A stretch of 64,000 nucleotides of DNA from Bog-473 sp963821755 (GCA_963821755.1 CAWGEX010000005.1:682001-746000); one strand, 5' to 3'; positions 9,057-18,339 are shown, numbered from the stretch's first letter. Notes: generated from the sequence alone by a model not told the origin. Translations and numbers: made by a program.

Positions 9057-10117
9057 CCCCGGGCGCTCTCGGCGTGCACGAGTTCGACGACCGCGGCCAG
9101 GATCCCGACATCGGCCTCGGGGAGCACGCCGTGCCCGAGGTTGAACACGTGCCCGGTCCCGGTCCCGTCGGAGCCGCCGCGGGCCAGCACCTGCCGGGTG
9201 GCCGCTTCGACGACCGGCCAGGGCGCCACGCACAGGGCCGGATCCAAATTGCCCTGCACGGCCAGGTCCGGTCCGACGCGTTGGCGGGCCGCGTCGAGCG
9301 GGACCCGCCAGTCGACACCCACCACGTCGGAGCCCGCCGTGGCCATGAGGCCGAGGAGCTCACCGGTTCCCACGCCGAAGAGGATGGAGGGCACCCCAAG
9401 GTCGGCGATCCCGTCGAAGACGGCCCGCGTGGTCGGGAGGACGAACTGCTCGTACTCGTCGGGGGAGAGCGCCCCGGCCCAGCTGTCGAAGAGCTGGACC
9501 GCCTGGGCCCCGGCCTCCACCTGGGCCCGGAGGAAGGTCACCGACTGGGCGGCCAGGCGAGCCGTCAACCGCCCCCACAGGGACGGGTCACCGTGCATCA
9601 GCGACTTCACCTTGGTGAAGGTGCGGGACGGCCCGCCCTCGATGAGATAGCTGGCCACGGTGAACGGCGCACCGGCGAAGCCGATGAGGGCGGTGCCGGT
9701 GCCCGCCAGCTCGCGGGCGACCAGGCGGGCCGCCTCGGTGACGTAGGGCACGTCGGTCTCGGGCTCCAGCGGGCGAAGTCGGCGCAGGTCATCGGCCGAG
9801 CGGAACGGCTCGGCCACCACCGGGCCCCGTCCCGGCTCGACGTCGATCCCGAAACCGATGGCATGGACGGGCACCACGATGTCGGAGAACAAGATGGCGG
9901 CATCGACGCCGTAGCGCCGGACCGGTTGGAGGGTGAGCTCGGCCGAGAGCGCAGGATCGGCGATGGCCGAGAGGATGGACCCATCGCCGCGGGCGGCGCG
10001 GTACTCGGGCAGCGACCGTCCGGCCTGGCGCATGAACCACACCGGCGTGCGGGACACCGGCTGACGCAGGCACGCCTGGACGAGGCCGAGCTCCGCCTGG
10101 CCCGGCTTGGGGTTCAC
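9053..10117 (-). CDS. hemE: Uroporphyrinogen decarboxylase
   Basis: 354 residues from a GTG at 10117 that overlaps the stop of the YbjQ-like gene. The enzyme removes four carboxyl groups from uroporphyrinogen III to give coproporphyrinogen III in the cytoplasm. The N-terminal signature TPVWFMRQAGRSLPEYR carries the substrate-binding Arg residues. Others are ILFSDIVVPVHAIG, with the catalytic Asp, GFAGAPFTVASYLIEGG, QLFDSWAGALSP and NLGHGVLPEADV near the end, with the conserved His. It is full length and directly precedes hemH and hemY, giving three consecutive heme steps. Confidence 0.93.
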   Translation of the reverse strand: MNPKPGQAELGLVQACLRQPVSRTPVWFMRQAGRSLPEYRAARGDGSILSAIADPALSAELTLQPVRRYGVDAAILFSDIVVPVHAIGFGIDVEPGRGPVVAEPFRSADDLRRLRPLEPETDVPYVTEAARLVARELAGTGTALIGFAGAPFTVASYLIEGGPSRTFTKVKSLMHGDPSLWGRLTARLAAQSVTFLRAQVEAGAQAVQLFDSWAGALSPDEYEQFVLPTTRAVFDGIADLGVPSILFGVGTGELLGLMATAGSDVVGVDWRVPLDAARQRVGPDLAVQGNLDPALCVAPWPVVEAATRQVLARGGSDGTGTGHVFNLGHGVLPEADVGILAAVVELVHAESARG

Positions 10118-10437
10118 CCGAGCGGCTCGATGACGACCGCCGTGCCGTAGGCGCAGATCTCGGTCCAGTTCCCGCCCATCTCGGAGGTGTCGAACCGCAT
10201 GGCGAGCACGCAGTTGCCGCCCCGGGCCTCGGCCTCGGCCACCATGCGACCGGTCACTTCTTCCCGGCTCAGCTGGAGGTTCTTGGTCAGGCCCTTGAGC
10301 TCTCCCCCCTTGAGGGACTTGAAGGCGGCACCCATGTTCGACCCGACGTTGCGCGAGCGCACGGTCAGGCCGAAGACCTCGCCGAGGACCGACGTCACCT
10401 TGTACCCGGGTACTTCGTTCATGGTCGAAATGAGCAT
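10114..10437 (-). CDS. YbjQ/UPF0145 family protein (heavy-metal-binding domain, DUF74)
   Basis: 107 residues from an ATG at 10437, with GAAAGGACC just upstream as ribosome binding site. The segments GYKVTSVLGEVFGLTVRS, NVGSNMGAAFKSL and a Gly-rich C-terminal half (GGNCVLAMRFDTSEM) match the YbjQ family. That family forms pentamers and has no settled function despite its heavy-metal-binding label. It is the first gene of the heme/lnt operon, with a GTGA overlap to hemE, so co-translation with hemE is likely. A role in heme or metal handling is only inferred from position. Confidence 0.8.
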   Translation of the reverse strand: MLISTMNEVPGYKVTSVLGEVFGLTVRSRNVGSNMGAAFKSLKGGELKGLTKNLQLSREEVTGRMVAEAEARGGNCVLAMRFDTSEMGGNWTEICAYGTAVVIEPLG

Positions 10438-10557
10438 CTGGGTCCTTTCGCCTCGTCAGCCCGGCTCATCGTAGGCGTCGGGCGCCGTGCCTCCGGGTCG
10501 TCGGCCGTCGCCTAAGCTGAACCGTTTCCCTGACGGGCGAGGGGAGAAAGGGGAGCC

Positions 10558-12933
10558 GTGCCGAACCATCCCGATCTAGAGGCTGAGCAGGAGTTTCTCA
10601 ATCGCGCCTACGACGGCTTGGAGGGCATGCGCGGTGAGGCGCGCCAGATGCTCCAAGGCGTCCTCGATCTGGGCAAGGGCGGCACATTCCAATCTCGCAC
10701 CGAGCGCGACATCGTGGTGCGCACCAGCCTGGCCCGCCTGGAGCAATTGGACATCGGCGACCAGGCGCTCTACTTCGGCCGCATCGACCGCTTTCCCGAA
10801 GGGGACAACGAAGACGGGTCGCTGCTCGGTGAGTCATTCCACATCGGGCGTCTGGCGGTGTCGGGCCCGGACCACGAGCCACTGGTGGTCGACTGGCGCG
10901 CGCCGGTGGCCGAGCCCTTCTACCGCGCCACCGGGCTCGACCCGCAAGGCCTGGCCCGCCGCCGACACCTGGCCGTGCGGGGTCGGGCCGTGCTCGGATT
11001 GGAGGACGAGTATTTCGTCGACCCATCGAGGGCGCCCGGGGCACCCATCCTGCCGGTGCCCGAGGCCGGATCCTCCAACGGTTCGGCCGGCGAGCGCCTG
11101 CTTTCCGAGGGCATGGTCCTGGGGGGCCCCGGCGCCCTGCTGTCGGCCCTCGGCCAGGCCCGCACCGGGCACATGGGCGACATCATCGGCACGATTCAGC
11201 GGGAACAGGATGAGATCATCCGCTCCCCGCTCTCGGGGATCCTGGTGGTCCAGGGTGGGCCCGGAACCGGGAAGACCGCCGTGGCCCTGCACCGCGCGGC
11301 CTACCTGCTCTACACCCACCGCTTCCCGTTGGAGCGACAGGGCGTCCTGGTGGTCGGGCCCAACCCGCTCTTCCTGCGCTACATCGAGCAGGTGCTGCCG
11401 TCGCTGGGGGAGACCGGAGTCAGCCTGTCCACCGTGGCCGGACTGGTGCCCGAAATCCGGGTGAGCGGGGTTGACGATGCCGCCACGGCGAAGCTCAAGG
11501 GCGACGTGCGCATGGTCGATGTGCTCGCCCGCGCCGTGCGCACCCGGCAGCGACCGCTGCGACGCGACGTCGAGGTGCCGTTCGGCGCCGGCGTGTTGCG
11601 CCTGCGGGTCGGACAGACCCAAGAGATTGTCGCCCTGGCGCGTCGACGACCGGGCACCCACAACGCGCGTCGCCGCTTCGTCGAGTCGCACGTGGTCCGC
11701 GCCCTGGCCGAGGACTACCGCCAACGCCTGACCCGGGGGTCGCAGACCCTGGAGGAGGGCGGTCCGAGCGCCGAAGAGCAGGCCGATCTGGCCCGGCGCT
11801 TGCGCAAGGCCCCGGAGGTGGCCGAAGCCCTGGACCGGATGTGGCCTCGCCTGTCGCCCCATGAACTCCTGCACGACCTCTTGGGGGCTCGGCCATTGTT
11901 GGCCGAGGCCGGCAAGGGGATCCTCGGTGCTGATGACGTGCGTCGGCTCTACCGCCCGCGGAGTGTCGGCCTGGACGAGGTCACGTGGACGGTGGGCGAC
12001 GCCGCGCTGATCGACGAGGCGCGCACGTTGCTCGGCCCCCGCCGGGGTACGGCACGTCCCCCCCGTTCCCGTCAGGTTCGGGCCGAGGAGGGGAGCGCCC
12101 AGGACGTCGGGTTCTGGCCCCAGGGGTTGGCCGCCAACCCCATGCCGACGGGCGGCGCGTCCATCACCGGGGACGACGAGATCCGTTCCTTCGGGCACAT
12201 CGTGGTCGACGAGGTACAGGACCTCTCTCCGTTGCAGCTGCGCATGCTGGCCCGCCGGTCGCTCTCGGGTTCGATGACGGTGGTGGGCGACATCGCCCAG
12301 GCCACCGGCCCGTGGGCCCCGCAGGATTGGGACGACATCACCCGCCACTTGAACCCCGGACGCGAGAACCGCCTGGTGGAGCTGACCGTGAGCTACCGCA
12401 CCCCGGCCGAAGTGGTGGAAGTGGCGGCCCAGGTCCTGGCGGTGGCTGCTCCGGGCATTGCGCCGCCGCGCCCGGTCCGGCAATCGGGCGAGACGCCGCG
12501 CCTGGTGGGCGCGAGCCGCGCCGGGCTGGCCGAGACGGTCGCCCGGGTCACCCGCGAGGAAGTGGCGGCCGTGTCGCCGGGGCGGGTGGCCGTGCTCGGC
12601 CCGGCCGTCCTGTTGCCTGAACTGGCCCGTGCCCTCGCCGACGCCGGGCTCCACCCGACCGACCCCCGTGATCCGAACGGCGACGGCCTCGTGGCCGGCC
12701 TGGTGCTGCTCCCCGCCGATGAGACCAACGGCCTCGAGTTCGACGCCGTGGTGGTCGTCGAACCGGCTCTGGTGGCCTCGGTGGGCGAGCATCGGGCGGG
12801 CGAGGGCCCCCCGGTGGCGACGACACGGGGATTGCGAACGCTCTACGTGGCGCTGACCCGACCGACCAGACGGCTGGCCGTCGTCCATGCCGAGCCGCTC
12901 CCGATCCCGCTGGTGATCCCGACGGCCCAATGA
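10558..12933 (+). CDS. helD: HelD-type UvrD-like ATPase (RNA polymerase recycling factor family)
   Basis: 791 residues from a GTG at 10558, preceded by a strong GGGGAGAAAGGGGAG ribosome binding site. The N-terminal ~80 residues are predicted to form the antiparallel coiled-coil arm that HelD pushes into the RNA polymerase secondary channel (EAEQEFLNRAYDGLEGM onward). The Walker A motif is GGPGTGKTAVALHR near residue 237. Later superfamily 1 motifs include VVDEVQDLSPLQLRML, VVGDIAQATGPW, ELTVSYRTPAEVVEV and TLYVALTRPTRRLAVVH. HelD uses ATP to release stalled RNA polymerase; the actinobacterial HelR branch also removes rifamycin. The family call is firm. Rifampicin protection is possible but not shown by sequence. 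It is divergent from the heme operon. Confidence 0.85.
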   Translation: MPNHPDLEAEQEFLNRAYDGLEGMRGEARQMLQGVLDLGKGGTFQSRTERDIVVRTSLARLEQLDIGDQALYFGRIDRFPEGDNEDGSLLGESFHIGRLAVSGPDHEPLVVDWRAPVAEPFYRATGLDPQGLARRRHLAVRGRAVLGLEDEYFVDPSRAPGAPILPVPEAGSSNGSAGERLLSEGMVLGGPGALLSALGQARTGHMGDIIGTIQREQDEIIRSPLSGILVVQGGPGTGKTAVALHRAAYLLYTHRFPLERQGVLVVGPNPLFLRYIEQVLPSLGETGVSLSTVAGLVPEIRVSGVDDAATAKLKGDVRMVDVLARAVRTRQRPLRRDVEVPFGAGVLRLRVGQTQEIVALARRRPGTHNARRRFVESHVVRALAEDYRQRLTRGSQTLEEGGPSAEEQADLARRLRKAPEVAEALDRMWPRLSPHELLHDLLGARPLLAEAGKGILGADDVRRLYRPRSVGLDEVTWTVGDAALIDEARTLLGPRRGTARPPRSRQVRAEEGSAQDVGFWPQGLAANPMPTGGASITGDDEIRSFGHIVVDEVQDLSPLQLRMLARRSLSGSMTVVGDIAQATGPWAPQDWDDITRHLNPGRENRLVELTVSYRTPAEVVEVAAQVLAVAAPGIAPPRPVRQSGETPRLVGASRAGLAETVARVTREEVAAVSPGRVAVLGPAVLLPELARALADAGLHPTDPRDPNGDGLVAGLVLLPADETNGLEFDAVVVVEPALVASVGEHRAGEGPPVATTRGLRTLYVALTRPTRRLAVVHAEPLPIPLVIPTAQ

Positions 12934-12977
12934 AGCCCCGGGCACGGGGCAGGCGGGGCAGCGCCGTCACCTGCCTT

Positions 12978-13007
12978 TTGGCGCTCACCTGGTCTGTCGA
13001 CTAGAAA
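12978..13007 (+). promoter_or_regulatory. Candidate promoter giving a leaderless ctaE transcript
   Basis: TTGGCG (12978-12983) and TAGAAA (13002-13007) are 18 bases apart. A start site 6-8 bases after the -10 box would fall at or next to the GTG at 13015. No purine-rich ribosome binding site precedes that GTG. This fits the leaderless mRNAs common in Actinobacteria. Confidence 0.4.
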
Positions 13008-13014
13008 TTGCCCT

Positions 13015-13620
13015 GTGACCCAGGCTGTTTCGGTCGAGCACCCCGCGCCACAGGGCAAGATCGTCCACGACCGACCCCCCATGCTCGCCATCGGCGTCAT
13101 GATCTGGCTGGGCTCGGAGCTGATGTTCTTCAGCGGCCTCTTTGCGGCCTTCTTCACCATCCGCGCCAATGCGCCCGGTGGCATCTGGCCGCCGCCCGGC
13201 ACCCAACTCGACACCATCCGTGGCGGCATCTTCACCCTGGTGCTGATCTCGAGCAGCTTCACCATGCAGTACGCCGTCAATCAGGCCGAATGGCGCCGCC
13301 GCAAGTCCGCTCGCCGCTGGATCATCTTCACCCTGATTCTGGGAGCGGCGTTCCTGGCGAACCAGGCGACCGAGTGGCTCTTCCTCACTACCCGCTGGTA
13401 CACCAACTCCTACGGGTCGCTGTTCTTCATCATGACCGGCCTGCACGGCCTGCACGTGTTCATCGGCCTGTTGGCCATGGGCTTCCTGCTCGGTCGGATG
13501 AAGGGTGACGTCGGGGGCGACCCCGGAGAGTTGGCGGCCGTCCAGGGGGTCAGCTACTACTGGCACTTCGTCGACATCGTCTGGATCGGCCTCTTCAGCT
13601 GCCTGTTCTTCCTCAAATAG
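13015..13620 (+). CDS. ctaE: Cytochrome c oxidase subunit III (aa3 type)
   Basis: 201 residues with five predicted membrane helices, the usual shape of actinobacterial CtaE. Recognisable parts are IWLGSELMFFSGLFAAFFTIR, MTGLHGLHVFIGLLAMGF and the C-terminal VSYYWHFVDIVWIGLFSCLFFLK. Subunit III stabilises the oxidase core and its proton uptake. It is followed after two bases by qcrC, the ctaE-qcrCAB order typical of Actinobacteria that build a bc1-aa3 supercomplex. The other oxidase genes (ctaC, ctaD, ctaF) are about 13 kb away on the other strand. Confidence 0.92.
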   Translation: MTQAVSVEHPAPQGKIVHDRPPMLAIGVMIWLGSELMFFSGLFAAFFTIRANAPGGIWPPPGTQLDTIRGGIFTLVLISSSFTMQYAVNQAEWRRRKSARRWIIFTLILGAAFLANQATEWLFLTTRWYTNSYGSLFFIMTGLHGLHVFIGLLAMGFLLGRMKGDVGGDPGELAAVQGVSYYWHFVDIVWIGLFSCLFFLK

Positions 13621-13622
13621 AC

Positions 13623-14676
13623 ATGCCCGGCCCCCACCACCCCTCCCGACCGACCAGGCGCCACCGGGTTTTCCTTCCGGGCGCCGTGCTGGCCGTAGCC
13701 ACCCTCGGCGGGCTGGCCCTCTTCTTCCCGGGTTCCGGCGCCGAGGGGGCGACCACGTCCACCACCACCACGACGCCGGCGGCCACACCGGCGCCGGCCA
13801 CGACGCCGACGACCTCACCGAACAACACGCCGCGCTCGGCGCTGAAGCCGACGGCCAAGGGCCCGACGTGCGGCACGGTCAACACCAAGGGCGTGAGCAA
13901 CGTCTACAACACGGGCAATCCCAACAACAGCACCTTCAAGCACTGCAGCGGCGGTCACATCGTGAGCTACGGCAGCAGCGCCATCACCTACACCAACCCC
14001 CCCACGGCGGAGGCCCAGGCGGGCAAGTTGCTCTACGACCAGACGTGTTCGAGCTGCCACGGGTCCCAGGCCAACGGGGTGGCCCCGAACGGCCAGGCCT
14101 CCATCGGACCGAACCTGCAGGGTGTGGGTACGGCCACCGTCGACTTCTGGATCACCACCGGGCGCATGCCGGCGGTCAACGTCAAGGCAATCGAAGCCGA
14201 GCGCAAGCCGCCCGTGCTCACCAACGCGCAGGCCCTCCAGGTGGCCGCCTACATCAACTCACTGGACCCCGCCGTCCCGGCCGTACCCACTCCGCACCTG
14301 AACGCCGCCGACGTCTCGGACGGGGCCGACCTGTTCTCCCTGAACTGCGCCGCCTGCCACACCATCACGGGCGCCGGGGATGCCCTGGCATTTGGCACGA
14401 ACGCGCCGACGCTGAACAATAAGAGGGTGACGCCACAGCAGATCGCCGAGGCCATCCGCATCGGGCCGGCCAACATGCCCCGGTTCTCGGGCAATCTCTC
14501 GGACGCCGCAGGTCCGCGACGTGGTGGCCTACGTGACGCAGAACATCCAGCACCCGGTGGACCCGGGCGGTGCCGACCTCGGGGGCGTGGGCCCGGTGGC
14601 CGAGGGCTTCGTGGCCCTGCTCCTGGGCGTGGGCGGGCTGGCGCTCATCTGCTTCTGGATCGGGGAGCGTTCGTGA
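13623..14676 (+). CDS. qcrC: Diheme cytochrome c subunit of the bc1 complex, frameshifted near 14508
   Basis: The protein has an N-terminal membrane anchor (residues ~16-40), a Thr/Pro-rich linker and two cytochrome c domains with heme motifs CSSCH (~residue 142) and CAACH (~residue 243). It then has a C-terminal membrane helix. In Actinobacteria QcrC carries electrons straight to the oxidase, replacing soluble cytochrome c. The frame breaks after NLSDA near 14508. The correct tail (QVRDVVAYVTQ ... LICFWIGERS) continues in another frame to a TGA at 14674-14676, which overlaps the GTG of qcrA. Removing one base restores the gene. Left uncorrected, the first frame runs on into qcrA and would give a false fusion. 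Confidence 0.85.
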
Positions 14677-15623
14677 GCGACGACCAGCACGAACCAACGC
14701 GCACCAAGGTGCCGATGCCGATCGCGGCCTTCGATGATCCGCACCTGAGGGATGCCGCCAGGAATCCACAGCGGGTGGAAGCGATCGTGGGCGGCATCTT
14801 CGTGCTGGCCATCATCTTCATCGCCGGCTTCGGCGCCGCCTACTGGCAGAACTGGGACCCCTGGATCCTCGGCGGCACCATCGGGGCCGGCCTTTTCCTG
14901 CTCGGCTTCGGGCTCACGGCCTGGGGCAAGTACCTCATGCCCCAGGGCCCCTTCGTCGAGGAACGCCATGTGCTGGCCTCCAGTACCGAGGAACGCGACT
15001 TGATGTCGGCGGCGCTGGTCGAGCGGACGGCGGTGGTGGTCAAGCGGCGCAAGATGCTGGGCGGTCTCTTCGCCCTGGGCGCCGGTATCTTCGGCGTCGT
15101 CGCCATGTTCCCGCTCCTTCGTTCCCTGGGTCCGGTGCCGGGTGACACGCTGGCGGTGACCAACTGGCGCAAGGGGACGACGTTGGTCGACTCCAACGGC
15201 CGGCCGGTGCACCGGGAGACCCTGGTGGTGGGTGGCATCATGACCGTGTACCCGAGAGGGAGGGTCAACACCGACGAGGGTCAGGCCACCGACCAGACCG
15301 TGCTCATCCGGGTCCAGCGCACCGAGTTCACCACCGTGCCGGGGCGGGAGACCTGGGCCCCGGCCGGCTACGTGGCGTACTCCAAGGCGTGCACGCACCT
15401 CGGATGCCCCGTCGGTCTTTACGAGACGGAGTTGGAGCTGCTGGTGTGCCCGTGCCACCAATCCATGTTCAACGTGCGCAACGGCGCCGTCCCCCAGTTC
15501 GGACCCGCCCCCCGCCCCCTGCCCCAGCTGCCGCTGATGTTCGATGCCAACGGCTACCTGGCGGCCCAGGCGGGCTATGACCAACCGGTGGGCCCGGGTT
15601 ACTGGACGAGGTCGAACACGTGA
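14673..15623 (+). CDS. qcrA: Rieske iron-sulfur subunit of the cytochrome bc1 complex
   Basis: 316 residues from a GTG overlapping the qcrC stop (GTGA). Three predicted helices in the N-terminal half (~35-60, ~68-90 and ~128-150) match the long actinobacterial QcrA. The 2Fe-2S site reads CTHLGCPV and CPCHQSMF, giving the two Cys and two His ligands. The disulfide Cys pair is also present. The subunit takes one electron from menaquinol and passes it to the QcrC hemes. The GTGA overlap with qcrB at the 3' end keeps the operon coupled. Confidence 0.92.
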   Translation: MSDDQHEPTRTKVPMPIAAFDDPHLRDAARNPQRVEAIVGGIFVLAIIFIAGFGAAYWQNWDPWILGGTIGAGLFLLGFGLTAWGKYLMPQGPFVEERHVLASSTEERDLMSAALVERTAVVVKRRKMLGGLFALGAGIFGVVAMFPLLRSLGPVPGDTLAVTNWRKGTTLVDSNGRPVHRETLVVGGIMTVYPRGRVNTDEGQATDQTVLIRVQRTEFTTVPGRETWAPAGYVAYSKACTHLGCPVGLYETELELLVCPCHQSMFNVRNGAVPQFGPAPRPLPQLPLMFDANGYLAAQAGYDQPVGPGYWTRSNT

Positions 15624-17215
15624 GCGCGCCCGCCACCACCCCGCGGACCAAGCGACAGGCCAAGGCCGCCCTCGGTCCCTACGGCCGGGCCGGCAGCATC
15701 GTCAACGACCTCGATGACCGGCTCGGCATCGCCAAGGGCGGCCGGGTCTTCCTGGACAAGATCTTCCCCGACCACTGGTCGTTCATGCTGGGTGAGATCG
15801 CGCTGTACTCCTTCGTCGTCCTGCTGGCCACCGGGGTGTTCCTGTCCCTGTACTTCGTCCCGTCGGCCAGTCAGGTCGTCTACCACTGCGCCGCCAGCGC
15901 CACCAACTGTTACCACCCGCTCAACGGCCAGCGGGTGTCGGAGGCGTTCAGCTCCACCGTCAACATCTCCTTCGGGGTGCGGGGTGGCTTGCTGGTCCGC
16001 CAGATGCACCACTGGTCCGCCGACATCTTCACCGGCTCGATCATCGTGCACATGGCCCGTGTCTTCTTCACCGGCGCCTTCCGCAAGCCTCGCGAGCTCA
16101 ACTGGATCATCGGCGTCACCATGCTGACCCTGGCCATACTCGAGGGCTTCATCGGCTACTCGTTGCCCGACGACCTGATCTCGGGGACGGGCCTGCGCAT
16201 CGGCTACTCCATCGCCGAGTCGATCCCCCTGGTCGGGACCTACCTGGTGACGTTCCTGTGGGGTGGGCAGTTCCCGGGGACCGGTATCATCATCCCGCGC
16301 TTCTTCATCATCCACGTCCTCATCATCCCGCTCGTCCTGTTGGGCCTGATCGGCGCGCACCTGACCCTCCTGGTGGCGCAGAAGCACACGCAGTTCGCCG
16401 GCGAGGGCCGCACCGAGACCAACGTGGTGGGCTCGCCCATGTTCCCGACCTTCATGGCCAAGACCACCGGCTTCCTCTTGATGGTGACGGCGGCCTGCGC
16501 CCTGCTCGGGGCGTTCGCCCAGATCAACCCGATCTGGCAATTCGGGTCCTATGACGCGTCGAAGATCTCCTATGCCGTGCAGCCCGACTGGTACATGGGT
16601 TGGCTCGACGGCGCGCTCCGCATCATGCCGTCGTGGGAGTGGACGGGCTGGGGCTACACGATCCCGTTCGAGGTCTTACTGCCGGCCGTGGTCTTCCCGG
16701 GTCTGATCTTCACCATCGCCGGCATCTGGCCGGCGATGGAACGGCGAATGACGGGCGATGACGTGCTGCACAACCTGCTCGACCGGCCGCGTGATCGTCC
16801 CAAGCGCACGGCCGCCGGTGCGGCGATGCTGGCCCTTCTCTTCACCTTGTTCGCCGCCAGCTCCACGGACGTGCTGGCCAACTTCTTCCGCATCTCGCTC
16901 AACGAGGTGCTGTGGTTCTTCCGGATCGCCACCATCGTCGTCCCCGTCATCGTGGCGGCCCTGGCGTACCAGATCTGCCTGGAGATGCAGGGGGTCCACG
17001 GGATCGGCAAGCGCAAGCGGGCCGTGGTCGTGCGTCGATCGGCTGACGGCGAATACTCCACCGTGGCGTCCGACCCCCGCCCCGACGACGAGCGCACCGA
17101 GATGGACCCCGAGCCGGTGCCCGAGCGGATTGACGTGGAGCCGCTGGTCGGTGGCGCCGTCGCCGCCTCGAACGGCGCTCCGTCGCCCACCGGCGTGCGT
17201 CAGGTCACTCGCTGA
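15620..17215 (+). CDS. qcrB: Cytochrome b subunit of the bc1 complex
   Basis: 531 residues from a GTG overlapping the qcrA stop. The N-terminal b domain shows the heme-ligand helices (VRQMHHWSADIFTGSIIVHMARVF and IPRFFIIHVLIIPLVLLGLIGAH), with paired His on each. The quinol-site segment PDWYMGWLDGALR corresponds to the PEWY-type motif. A polar C-terminal tail of ~100 residues (many Arg, Asp, Pro) is a usual actinobacterial addition. It oxidises menaquinol and pumps protons as the core of the bc1-aa3 supercomplex. It is the last clear respiratory gene of this operon. Confidence 0.93.
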   Translation: MSAPATTPRTKRQAKAALGPYGRAGSIVNDLDDRLGIAKGGRVFLDKIFPDHWSFMLGEIALYSFVVLLATGVFLSLYFVPSASQVVYHCAASATNCYHPLNGQRVSEAFSSTVNISFGVRGGLLVRQMHHWSADIFTGSIIVHMARVFFTGAFRKPRELNWIIGVTMLTLAILEGFIGYSLPDDLISGTGLRIGYSIAESIPLVGTYLVTFLWGGQFPGTGIIIPRFFIIHVLIIPLVLLGLIGAHLTLLVAQKHTQFAGEGRTETNVVGSPMFPTFMAKTTGFLLMVTAACALLGAFAQINPIWQFGSYDASKISYAVQPDWYMGWLDGALRIMPSWEWTGWGYTIPFEVLLPAVVFPGLIFTIAGIWPAMERRMTGDDVLHNLLDRPRDRPKRTAAGAAMLALLFTLFAASSTDVLANFFRISLNEVLWFFRIATIVVPVIVAALAYQICLEMQGVHGIGKRKRAVVVRRSADGEYSTVASDPRPDDERTEMDPEPVPERIDVEPLVGGAVAASNGAPSPTGVRQVTR

Positions 17216-17244
17216 CCCAGCGCCGTTCCGCCCGCGACCTGTGG

Positions 17245-18108
17245 GTGGCCCTCGAATCGCTGCACGCCGTCACCTACTTTGCCCGGTCCTGCCGTCACGC
17301 CCTGCGGGACCGAGGCCTGGTCGGGTTCTGGCCCGGCTACTTCGCCGCACGGGCCGCTCCGCTCGGCCGGGTGGGTGCCGGCCCGGTGTCCGCGGCCTTC
17401 TTCAACTTCGACCCGGTCATGGTGGCCGACGCGGTGCCCGGTTGCTGGGAGGTGGTCGACCCGGCGGCGTTGACGGTGGTGCGGGCCGTCGCCGGATCCG
17501 GCGCGCTGGGCGAGCTGTGTTCGCTCGACGCGCTGGGCCAGGCGGTCGGGGCCTTGCCCCGACTGCGGATCGCCGCGTCACGCTGTTCGGGTGCGGGCCG
17601 GACACTGACGGGCGTGAACCGGGCCCTGTGGGCCTCGATCGAGACCAAGCTCTTCCGCCGGGGGCTGGACGAGCATCAGCTGGCGTTGGCGGAGCTCTGG
17701 CAGGCCTGCACCACGCTGCGTGAGCACCGTGGTGACGGGCATGTGGCGGCGCTGGTGGCGCACGGTCTGGGTGGCTGCGAGGCCCATGTGCTGGCCGCCG
17801 CCGCCGATGGGATCCCGACCGAGGTCCTGCGGGACAACCGGGGATGGAGCAGGGCACAGTGGGAGGACGCAGCAGCCGGCCTGTCGCGTCGGGGCCTGCT
17901 CCGTCCCGACGGGGCGGCGTCCGACGACGGAATAGCGTTGCATGAGTCGATCGAAGTGACCACCGATGTCCTGGCCGAGGAGGCCTACGTCTCGCTCGCC
18001 GATGATGACATCAACGACCTGTACCGCGCTCTCGTCCCGTGTGCCCGGGAGCTCCAGGAGTCGGGCCTCTACCCCTTTCCCAATCCAATGGGGTTACCTC
18101 AGATCTGA
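17245..18108 (+). CDS. SCO6745-like actinobacterial protein
   Basis: 287 residues from a GTG at 17245; the frame is open further upstream without a better start. It matches the SCO6745-type family, a helical, probably DNA-binding-like fold found mainly in Actinobacteria with no known function. Visible traits are a Tyr/Phe-rich start (LHAVTYFARSCRHALRDRGL), FFNFDPVMV, LWQACTTLREHRGDGHVAAL, ending in a winged-helix-like GWSRAQWEDAAAGLSRRGLL segment. It lies 29 bases after qcrB and may be co-transcribed with it, but a respiratory role is not implied. Confidence 0.65.
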   Translation: MALESLHAVTYFARSCRHALRDRGLVGFWPGYFAARAAPLGRVGAGPVSAAFFNFDPVMVADAVPGCWEVVDPAALTVVRAVAGSGALGELCSLDALGQAVGALPRLRIAASRCSGAGRTLTGVNRALWASIETKLFRRGLDEHQLALAELWQACTTLREHRGDGHVAALVAHGLGGCEAHVLAAAADGIPTEVLRDNRGWSRAQWEDAAAGLSRRGLLRPDGAASDDGIALHESIEVTTDVLAEEAYVSLADDDINDLYRALVPCARELQESGLYPFPNPMGLPQI

Positions 18109-18247
18109 AGTGGTGGCGCCGGCGGTGCGTAAGCCCGTCCCGTGGACAAAGAGCCCGAACACCGGTCGATACACATCGATTGCGCAACTCCGCCTGCCCA
18201 GGGTGCTCCCTTCGTCGGGGCCCTTCGCCCTGCTACCCTGCTTGCAG

Positions 18248-18270
18248 CCGAGCATCCCGCCTTCGCTCGG
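18248..18270 (+). terminator. Possible hairpin after the qcr operon
   Basis: CCGAGC and GCTCGG form a perfect 6-bp stem around an 11-base loop, then ACTTTCG follows. It lies in the 231-bp stretch between the SCO6745-like gene and the cytochrome-b mini-cluster. There is no real T run, so an intrinsic terminator is uncertain. I see no gene in that stretch. Confidence 0.25.
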
Positions 18271-18339
18271 ACTTTCGCTGCCCTAGACCCCGGGAGTGTC
18301 GGCCACCTTTGGCTCCGGGCTCGATTGTGAAGTGCAGCC

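Noticed and set aside
13623..15623. A single 666-residue cytochrome c-Rieske fusion protein
   Set aside because: The part between residues ~295 and 350 is a frame artefact; the true QcrC tail and stop lie in another frame and overlap the qcrA GTG.
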